Source: Pseudomonas sp. RSB 5.4 (GTDB taxonomy: Bacteria > Pseudomonadota > Gammaproteobacteria > Pseudomonadales > Pseudomonadaceae). Taken from it: a stretch of DNA of 64,000 bases. The position numbers and the translations under genes were made by a program. The stretch is taken from assembly GCF_037126175.1 (NCBI RefSeq), contig NZ_CP146986.1, forward strand, positions 3,066,501-3,130,500, given 5' to 3'. This document shows, one piece after another, positions 57,953-64,000 of the stretch; position 1 is the stretch's first letter, and every line of letters begins with the position of its first letter. The notes under the pieces are model-generated. The model saw nothing but the letters and a program-made list of their open reading frames with translations. It had not been told where the DNA came from and searched no databases.

Positions 57953-58600
57953 TCAGCGCCCCGGCTCGTCATTCCATAGATATTTATGCAGCTGCAATTG
58001 CAGCCGCACCGGCAGGTTGTCTGCCACCACCCAGTCCGCCAGATCCCTGGCATTGAGGTCATGATGACTTGGGGAAAACAGCACTTCTCCCGCACGTCGA
58101 TCGAGACCGTACTGGATCAGCTTCGAGACCGCCCAGTCATAGTCGTCCCGCGAGCAGATGACAAACTTCACCTGATCGTTGGGCGTCAGCAGTTCGATAT
58201 TTTCGTAGCGGTTGCGATGCGCCTCCTTAGAGTCCGGCGTCTTCAAGTCGACTACGCGACTGACGCGCGAATCTACCGCCGAGATGTCGAGCGCACCACT
58301 GGTTTCCAGTGACACTTCGTAACCGGCATCGCACAACTGTTTAAGCAAAGGGATGGCGTTCGGCTGTGCGAGCGGCTCACCGCCGGTCACACAGACATAG
58401 CGCGGACGATATCCGGCCACTTGCTCGAGGATGTCGTCGAGGGTGCGGATCGTACCGCCGCTGAACGCATAGGCACTGTCGCAGTATTGGCAACGCAACG
58501 GGCAACCGGTCAGGCGCACAAAAACCGTGGGCAGCCCGGCAGTCCGTGTTTCCCCCTGCAACGAGTAGAAAACTTCGGTAATTCTCAATGTGTCTTGCAT
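57953..58600 (-). CDS. queE: 7-carboxy-7-deazaguanine synthase
   Basis: The 215-aa radical-SAM enzyme makes the 7-deazapurine ring before QueC acts. The cluster motif [10 protein letters not shown] (CxxxCxxC) is near residue 31, and SLQGE near residue 12 is typical. I choose the ATG at 58600; a GTG three codons earlier is possible. It is probably cotranscribed with queC, and downstream of the tol-pal terminator. Confidence 0.95.
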   Translation of the reverse strand: MQDTLRITEVFYSLQGETRTAGLPTVFVRLTGCPLRCQYCDSAYAFSGGTIRTLDDILEQVAGYRPRYVCVTGGEPLAQPNAIPLLKQLCDAGYEVSLETSGALDISAVDSRVSRVVDLKTPDSKEAHRNRYENIELLTPNDQVKFVICSRDDYDWAVSKLIQYGLDRRAGEVLFSPSHHDLNARDLADWVVADNLPVRLQLQLHKYLWNDEPGR

Positions 58601-58718
58601 AGTCGCCACGGGCGTAACAGCTAAACAGGCTGTCCGCCTCCGTCAGGCACTTCAAGCAACCCCGCCAACGCGTAGATCACCAGAAGCGTGTTTCAGAAAA
58701 AGGGCGTGAATTCTAACG

Positions 58719-58743
58719 AAAAAACCCGCGACAAGCGCGGGTT
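58719..58743 (-). terminator. tol-pal operon terminator
   Basis: An AACCCGCG/CGCGGGTT stem with a 5-base loop is followed by a T-run on the minus strand, 24 bp past the cpoB stop. Confidence 0.88.
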
Positions 58744-58766
58744 TCTTCCAAACGGGTCAAACACAC

Positions 58767-59603
58767 TTACATGCGTTGCAGATCGCGTTGGGCCAACTGA
58801 GCCGCAGAGGTACCCGGGTATTGGGAAACCACCTGCTGCAGAATGCCTTTGACCTTGTCGGTGTGACCGAGGCGGCGCTCTACGTCAGCCAGCTTGTACA
58901 GCGAATCCGGCACTTTGGCGTGCTTGGGATAGAGCTGCGAAACCTTGGCAAAAGCCTGACCTGCACCTTGCAGATCGCCCTTGGCCAGGTTCACTTCACC
59001 CAACCAGTATTGGGCGTTGCCCGCGTACTGGCTGTTCGGGTATTTGCGCAGGAATGCCGAGAAAGCCTGGCTGGCCTTGTCGAAATCCTTGGCTTTGATC
59101 AGGTCGAAAGCGGCATCGTAATACAGCTTTTCCTTGGCCGGATCACCCGGTTCGCTACTCGCAGCAGGTGCCTGGGCGGCAGCAGCCCCGGCGCCAGCGG
59201 CAGCACCGGCAGCAGCACTTGCATCGCCACCGGCAGAAGAATTCTCAGGAGTCGCGGCAGGTGCAGCACCGGATCCTATGCGCCGATCAAGATCCTGGTA
59301 TCGCTCCAGGGATTCCTGCTTCATGCGCGCAACCTGATTCTGCAGTTCTTCGATCACGCCTTGCTGGCGCGATATCTGATCCTGCATCTGTTGCAGTTGG
59401 TTGAACAGCATGCCCTGTGCCGAGGCAGGGGCCGAAGCCGCTCCCCCGGCATAGGCGCCGTTCGTACCGTAACCCGCAGGCGGATAACTGCTCCCGCTAT
59501 TGTTATAACCGGAGTTGTCATCGACCACAGGAACCGCAGCCCACACCGCAAGCGGCGCGAGACTGAGAGCCAGGACAGTTACAGCACGACGGCACGTTCG
59601 CAT
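58767..59603 (-). CDS. cpoB: CpoB (YbgF), cell-division coordinator
   Basis: The 278-aa periplasmic protein links peptidoglycan synthesis to outer-membrane constriction with Tol-Pal. A signal peptide (RAVTVLALSLAPLAVWA) is followed by a trimerising coiled coil (QDQISRQQGVIEELQNQVAR near residue 72), an Ala-rich linker and C-terminal TPR repeats from about residue 160. It begins 6 bp after pal. Confidence 0.94.
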   Translation of the reverse strand: MRTCRRAVTVLALSLAPLAVWAAVPVVDDNSGYNNSGSSYPPAGYGTNGAYAGGAASAPASAQGMLFNQLQQMQDQISRQQGVIEELQNQVARMKQESLERYQDLDRRIGSGAAPAATPENSSAGGDASAAAGAAAGAGAAAAQAPAASSEPGDPAKEKLYYDAAFDLIKAKDFDKASQAFSAFLRKYPNSQYAGNAQYWLGEVNLAKGDLQGAGQAFAKVSQLYPKHAKVPDSLYKLADVERRLGHTDKVKGILQQVVSQYPGTSAAQLAQRDLQRM

Positions 59604-59609
59604 ATCGAA

Positions 59610-60107
59610 TTACTTACGCAGTTCGACGCGACGGTTTTGAGCCCAGGACTGCTCGTCGTTGCCGGTAGCAACTGGACGCTCTTCGCCGTAGGAAACCAGT
59701 TCCAGCTGAGCTGGGGAAACACCTTGCAGTACCAGGTAGCGCTGAACGGCTTTCGCACGACGCTCGCCCAGTGCCATGTTGTACTCACGAGTACCACGTT
59801 CGTCGGTGTTGCCTTCCAGAACAACGCGAGCGCCGTTTGCTTTCAGGTCTTTGGCGTGAACGTCCAGAGCGCGCATGGCTTCTGGCTTCAGGTCCGAGCT
59901 GTCGTATTCGAAGTAGAAGGTGGTGATTGCGCGCAGAGCAGCTTCTTCGCTCAGGGAACCGTCAACGGCACCAGTGTTTGCGCCGTAACCAGCGTTTGGA
60001 TCAACAGCGCCTTCACCGGCGTTGTCGCCGCCTTTGGACGAGCAACCTACAGCTACAGCCATGGCCAGAGCCAGCGCAGCAAATTTACCAAACTTCAGCA
60101 TTTCCAT
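59610..60107 (-). CDS. pal: Pal/OprL peptidoglycan-associated lipoprotein
   Basis: The 165-aa lipoprotein has the lipobox AVAVGCSS with lipidated Cys near residue 22. The OmpA-like peptidoglycan domain contains [20 protein letters not shown] near residue 97. It anchors the outer membrane and binds TolB. It is called oprL in Pseudomonas. Confidence 0.97.
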   Translation of the reverse strand: MEMLKFGKFAALALAMAVAVGCSSKGGDNAGEGAVDPNAGYGANTGAVDGSLSEEAALRAITTFYFEYDSSDLKPEAMRALDVHAKDLKANGARVVLEGNTDERGTREYNMALGERRAKAVQRYLVLQGVSPAQLELVSYGEERPVATGNDEQSWAQNRRVELRK

Positions 60108-60159
60108 CGTGAAACTCCTAATGAACCCCAGTGTGTTAAGTAAAACGTAAAGCGCCGCG

Positions 60160-61461
60160 TCAGTTCAGGTAAGGGGACCAGGACGGTTCTCTGACTTCGC
60201 CTTGTGCGGTAGGAAGCGGGAGCCTCACGCGTCCATTAATGGACACGAGCATCAAGACTCCCCGGCCCTGCTGGCGGGTGGCGTAGATTACCATGGTGCC
60301 GTTGGGCGCAACAGTAGGTGACTCGTCCAGAGTGCTATCAGTGAGGATCTTTACACTACCTCGCTGCAAATCCTGGGCCGCCACCTTGAAGTTGGTGAAA
60401 CCATCCTGGCGATGGATCATCACCAGAGTCTTTTCATCAGCCGACAGCTTCGGGTTGGCGTTGTAGTTGCCAATGAACGTCACACGCTCGGCACCACCGC
60501 CGCTGGCGCTGGTTTTGTAAATCTGCGGCTTGCCACCACGGTCCGAGGTGAAGTAGATGGTCGAACCATCCTTGCCCCAGTACGGTTCGGTGTTAATGCC
60601 AGGACCTGCCGTCACACGAGTGATCTGACGCGAACCCAGGTTCATCACATAGATGTCCGGGTTGCCGTCTTTCGACAGGACGAAAGCCAGGCGATTGCCA
60701 TCCGGCGACCAGGCTGGCGCGCCATTCAGGCCTTCGAAGTTGGTGATCTGCTCACGGCGACCGGTGTCGATGTTCTGCATGAAGATCCGTGGACGCTTCT
60801 GCTCGAACGACACATAGGCGATGCGCTTGCCATCCGGCGCGAAACGCGGCGACAGGATCGGCTCGCGCGACTGCAGCAGGGTCACGGCACGTGCACCGTC
60901 GTAGTCCGAACGCTGCAGGGTGTAGCGAGTGTTCTTCTCGGAGAAACGCTCGGCTGTCACGTACAGCAGACGAGTCGAAAACGCACCTTTGATACCGGTG
61001 AGTTTTTCGAACGACTGGTCCGAGATGAAGTGCGCCATGTCACGCAGTTGCTCGGTGGTACCGGACACACTGCCGTCAGCCACTTTCTGCTCGGTGGCCA
61101 CGTTGAACAGTGCCCACTGCACCTGCAGGCGACCGCCCGCCGGAGCAATGCTGCCGACCATCATGTATTGAGCACCCACCGCCTTCCAGTCACGGAAAAT
61201 GATTTCGCTCGGCTGGCTTGGCTGGCTGATCATGTTTTGCTTTGGAATCGGCGAGTAGTAGCCCGAGTTCCGCAAATCGTTACCAATGATTTCTGCCATG
61301 TCATCCGGCAACACGGCACCGCCCTGCATACCGAACGGAACGACGGCGATCGGAGTCGCCCGATCGCTGCCGCTGGTGACCAGAATGTTCTTTTCATCCG
61401 CCATCGCGATCCCTGCCATGCAGCAGATCACGACCAGCATTCCTCGAAGAAGGTTTCTCAC
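60160..61461 (-). CDS. tolB: TolB, periplasmic beta-propeller
   Basis: The 433-aa protein has a signal peptide (cleaved near AGIAMA), an N-terminal domain and a six-bladed propeller of repeats such as [20 protein letters not shown] and [20 protein letters not shown]. It binds Pal and TolA. It starts with GTG, whose last bases overlap the tolA stop (GTGA), so translation is coupled. Confidence 0.96.
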   Translation of the reverse strand: MRNLLRGMLVVICCMAGIAMADEKNILVTSGSDRATPIAVVPFGMQGGAVLPDDMAEIIGNDLRNSGYYSPIPKQNMISQPSQPSEIIFRDWKAVGAQYMMVGSIAPAGGRLQVQWALFNVATEQKVADGSVSGTTEQLRDMAHFISDQSFEKLTGIKGAFSTRLLYVTAERFSEKNTRYTLQRSDYDGARAVTLLQSREPILSPRFAPDGKRIAYVSFEQKRPRIFMQNIDTGRREQITNFEGLNGAPAWSPDGNRLAFVLSKDGNPDIYVMNLGSRQITRVTAGPGINTEPYWGKDGSTIYFTSDRGGKPQIYKTSASGGGAERVTFIGNYNANPKLSADEKTLVMIHRQDGFTNFKVAAQDLQRGSVKILTDSTLDESPTVAPNGTMVIYATRQQGRGVLMLVSINGRVRLPLPTAQGEVREPSWSPYLN

Positions 61462-62522
61462 AAGGCTAGATCCTCAGGTGTGAATGTCATCTTGAATGAA
61501 CGATACGGAGCGAAATCGCTCGGCTTCATTCCCTGCATTTCCGTCAAACGTCCAATATTCTTCACTGCCGCGACTGCTGAAGCATCGAACGGACCGTCGC
61601 CACTGGACTTGGCCACGCTGACCGAAGTCACCGTACCGTCCGGCAACATGCCGATTTGCAGCACGACCGTCATGCCTTTGCGTGCCGAAGGAGGACGCGC
61701 CCAACCTTCCGCTGCTCGCGCACGAATCAGGTCATCGAAACTGCCCGCGACTTCGTCACCCTGCTCATCGGCCAAGGCCTGCTGACGCTGCGGCGTGTCG
61801 GAAAGCAAATCTGCCAGGGCCTGAGCCTTTTTCTCTTCGGCGGATTTACGTGCCGCTTCCTGCGATTTCTTCTTCGCAGCATCGGCAGCAGCTTTCTTCT
61901 TCGCTTCGTCGGCGACTTTCTTCTTCGCCTCTTCAGCTTCAGCTTTTTTCTTGGCGTCTTCGGCGGCTTTCTTCTTCGCGTCTTCGACGATCTTCTTCTT
62001 GGCTTCTTCCGCGGCCTCTTTCTTGGCCTCTTCTTTAGCCTCTTCTTCGGCTTTCTTCTTGGCTATATCAGCCAATTGTTTCTCTTCTGCCTTCTTGGCC
62101 TCGGCTTTCTTCGCATCGTCGGCTTTCTTGGCTTCATCAGCCTTTTTCGCCTCGTCCGCTTTCTTCGCCTGATCGGCCTTCTTGGCTTCCTCGGCCTTTT
62201 GAGCCGCTTCTTCTTTCTTTTGTTCCGCAGCCTTCACCGCTTCCTGCTCGACCTTTTTCTGTTCCATCTGCTCGACTTCGGTCTGGCGCGCGGCGGATTT
62301 CTTCGCCTCACCCGCAATCTTCTGATTGGTCTGGGTGGTTGCCTGACTTTTCGATTTCAGCTGGTACAGGGTCGCCTGGACAATCGGCTTGGCCGGCGGC
62401 AACTCCGGTGTGAAGGCGAAACTGACGAACAGCATGCCGAACACCAGCACGTGCAGGACAATTGCCAGAACACTAGGCCAGAAGTAGCTTTCCGAGGCGG
62501 ACGGCTCTCGCTGTTGCTGCAT
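61458..62522 (-). CDS. tolA: TolA, inner-membrane spanning protein
   Basis: The 354-aa protein has one N-terminal transmembrane helix ([20 protein letters not shown], about residues 17-36), a long Ala/Lys/Glu-rich helical domain (about 60-240) that crosses the periplasm, and a C-terminal globular domain ([20 protein letters not shown] region). The low-complexity middle makes long antisense frames. The ATG overlaps the tolR stop by one base (ATGA). Confidence 0.95.
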   Translation of the reverse strand: MQQQREPSASESYFWPSVLAIVLHVLVFGMLFVSFAFTPELPPAKPIVQATLYQLKSKSQATTQTNQKIAGEAKKSAARQTEVEQMEQKKVEQEAVKAAEQKKEEAAQKAEEAKKADQAKKADEAKKADEAKKADDAKKAEAKKAEEKQLADIAKKKAEEEAKEEAKKEAAEEAKKKIVEDAKKKAAEDAKKKAEAEEAKKKVADEAKKKAAADAAKKKSQEAARKSAEEKKAQALADLLSDTPQRQQALADEQGDEVAGSFDDLIRARAAEGWARPPSARKGMTVVLQIGMLPDGTVTSVSVAKSSGDGPFDASAVAAVKNIGRLTEMQGMKPSDFAPYRSFKMTFTPEDLAL

Positions 62523-62983
62523 CAGGGGGCCTCGGTAATCAAACCAACATTACCGACCCCGGCTTTCTGCAACCCGCCCATGGCCCCCATGACGGAGCCG
62601 TAGTCGACCGACTTGTCGCCACGAATAAAGACCTGGGTACGCTTGCCACCTTCGGTGCCGGCACGAATGATCTTGGTCACCGCGTCAGTCATCTGCGGCA
62701 GCGTCATTGCCCTGTCCTGCTGCTTTTCAGTGTCGACTTCGCTGCCAAGGTTCCAGTAGTAGGTCTTGTCAGCCTTGATCGAAATGGTCAGCACCTGAGT
62801 GTTGTTGTCCTGCGGCAAGGCTTCGCTGGAAACCTTGGGCAGATCCACTTTCACGCCCTGATTGAGCATCGGCGCGGTCACCATGAAGATAACCAGCAGC
62901 ACCAGCATCACGTCGATGTATGGCACCACGTTCATCTCGGCGACCGGCTTGCGCTTGTTTCGGGCTCGAGCGATTAAAGCCAT
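62522..62983 (-). CDS. tolR: TolR, proton-channel subunit
   Basis: The 153-aa ExbD-family protein has one membrane helix with the essential Asp in NVVPYIDVMLVLLVIFMV (near residue 24) and a periplasmic domain. It converts the proton gradient with TolQ to drive TolA. Confidence 0.96.
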   Translation of the reverse strand: MALIARARNKRKPVAEMNVVPYIDVMLVLLVIFMVTAPMLNQGVKVDLPKVSSEALPQDNNTQVLTISIKADKTYYWNLGSEVDTEKQQDRAMTLPQMTDAVTKIIRAGTEGGKRTQVFIRGDKSVDYGSVMGAMGGLQKAGVGNVGLITEAP

Positions 62984-62997
62984 CGGGAAATACCTGC

Positions 62998-63693
62998 TTA
63001 TTCTTCGCTGGTGTGCACTTTGCGGTGCAGGATCGCCTGGAACTCATCGGCGAAGGTGTAGTAGCGGCTCAGCAAAGTTTCGCTGCGGGCAGAGAAACGG
63101 TTGTAAGCGATAACGGCCGGGATCGCGGCGAACAGACCGATCGCGGTGGCAATCAGGGCTTCGGCGATACCCGGGGCCACGGTGGCCAGGGTCGCTTGCT
63201 GGGCCTGAGCCAGACCACGGAAGGAGTTCATGATGCCCCACACGGTACCGAACAGACCGATGTACGGGCTGACCGAACCGACAGTGGCGAGGAACGGCAG
63301 GCTCTGCTCCAGTTTCTCTTCTTCACGGGAGATGGCGACGCGCATGGCACGCGCCACACCTTCCATTACTGCTTCAGGGTCAACACCTGGCTGCTGACGC
63401 AGACGGGAGAATTCCTTGAAACCGGCACGGAAGATCTGCTCCACGCCCGAATCCGGATCCGGGTTGCTGCCGGCCTGACGGTACAGCTTGGACAGATCGA
63501 TACCCGACCAGAAGCGCTCTTCGAAGCTCTCCAGGGCGCGTCGACCGGCGCGCAACAGATTGCTGCGCTGAAAGATCATGATCCATGAGGTCACCGATGC
63601 GGCCACCAGGGTCAACATTACCAACTGCACCACGATGCTGGCATTGCTGACCAGGCTCCACATGGAGGAATGGTCGACGACGTTAGCTTCCAC
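62998..63693 (-). CDS. tolQ: TolQ, proton-channel subunit
   Basis: The 231-aa ExbB-family protein has three membrane helices (about residues 19-38, 135-160, 170-190) with the conserved [12 protein letters not shown] and [20 protein letters not shown]. It starts with GTG, preceded by AGGAG. It overlaps ybgC by 11 bp. Confidence 0.96.
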   Translation of the reverse strand: MEANVVDHSSMWSLVSNASIVVQLVMLTLVAASVTSWIMIFQRSNLLRAGRRALESFEERFWSGIDLSKLYRQAGSNPDPDSGVEQIFRAGFKEFSRLRQQPGVDPEAVMEGVARAMRVAISREEEKLEQSLPFLATVGSVSPYIGLFGTVWGIMNSFRGLAQAQQATLATVAPGIAEALIATAIGLFAAIPAVIAYNRFSARSETLLSRYYTFADEFQAILHRKVHTSEE

Positions 63694-64000
63694 GCTTTAT
63701 CTCCTGCTTTGAGTGTGTACCCGTGCCGCCCGCGTCGGCAAAGGCCGCACGCAAGGATTCGGGCATGGCCCGGGGTTTCAAACTGTCGGTGCGCACACAG
63801 GCCACCAGAAACTGCCCTTCACAGAGCAGCGCATTATCCGTGGCCCGCCTGACCTGCTGTTTAAAGCGCAGGCTGGCACGGTTCAATTCGATTACATCAG
63901 CGCTTACCAACAGTTCGTCGTCCAGTCGCGCCGGCGCGTGGTAGCGCGCTTCGCTGGAATGCACGACAAACAACAGGTCCTCCCCTGCCAGTTCCGACTG
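63683..64000 (-). CDS. ybgC: YbgC acyl-CoA thioesterase, 5' part missing
   Basis: The minus-strand frame stays open to the window edge, so about 105 C-terminal codons are present and the N-terminus, with the catalytic Asp, lies outside. The hot-dog-fold sequence ([20 protein letters not shown], then [15 protein letters not shown]) and the place before tolQ identify YbgC, a thioesterase tied to Tol-Pal. The last TTG in the window is inside the gene, not its start. Confidence 0.9.
   Translation of the reverse strand, partial: QSELAGEDLLFVVHSSEARYHAPARLDDELLVSADVIELNRASLRFKQQVRRATDNALLCEGQFLVACVRTDSLKPRAMPESLRAAFADAGGTGTHSKQEIKRGS

Noticed and set aside
61656..62603. Phe/Leu-rich membrane-like frame opposite tolA
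   Set aside because: It is produced by the antisense of the Ala/Lys-rich TolA repeats, which reads as Phe/Leu/Ser.

Overview
The window is a stretch of core chromosome from a Pseudomonas of the fluorescens group. The evidence is the high-GC coding style, the Entner-Doudoroff and Gts glucose gene layout, an arcDABC cluster, a GcsR-type glycine operon, and dense fluorescens-type REP palindromes (REPINs) in the gaps. I see no prophage, insertion sequence, integrase, CRISPR array or plasmid gene. I found no wholly unknown multigene system; the new-looking signals are mostly in the intergenic DNA.

Layout: (1) 0.03-6 kb: fatty-acid genes, namely two long-chain acyl-CoA ligases (fadD1, fadD2), a serine hydrolase and a MaoC-type hydratase. 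(2) 6-9 kb: a DUF2383/PA2169-like four-helix protein, a DUF3820 protein, a class V aminotransferase and an intradiol dioxygenase. (3) 9-28.3 kb: a glucose island with zwf-pgl-eda, hexR, a hexose-6-phosphate mutarotase, oprB, gtsABCD, an AGE-family sugar isomerase, gltR/gtrS, glk, edd and gap. (4) 28.4-33.5 kb: a haem cell-surface signalling system (ECF sigma, anti-sigma, TonB receptor, haem oxygenase). (5) 33.6-39.1 kb: YbaN, a chemoreceptor, a class III CoA-transferase and an AlkA-like glycosylase. (6) 39.1-46.3 kb: arginine deiminase genes, with a second arcD placed divergently from arcDABC, then a DUF5064 gene. (7) 46.5-54.4 kb: gcsR and its sigma-54-dependent gcvH-gcvP-sdaA-gcvT targets. 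(8) 54.8-64 kb: a cold-shock protein, an RDD protein, nadA, tRNA-Lys, queC/queE and tol-pal (tolQRAB-pal-cpoB), with ybgC cut by the window end.

How the genes work together: glucose enters the periplasm through OprB, is imported by GtsABCD, is phosphorylated by Glk and goes through Zwf-Pgl-Edd-Eda to pyruvate and glyceraldehyde-3-phosphate, which Gap oxidises. HexR-type operators lie between zwf and hexR and between edd and gap. AANAANAA motifs of the Crc/Hfq type recur in leaders of this island. In the haem system, hxuA and hemO share an 18-bp sequence at the same distance from a T-rich block, so one ECF sigma factor probably drives both. The glycine operon has three 18-bp GcsR-like sites, two of them exactly 100 bp apart, followed by a -24/-12 promoter. 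No glyA lies in that operon; a REPIN sits between gcvP and sdaA.

Intergenic DNA: I count 19 paired REP elements, 15 of one family and 4 of another. Several lie inside apparent operons (gtsA/gtsB, oprB/gtsD, arcB/arcC, gcvP/sdaA).
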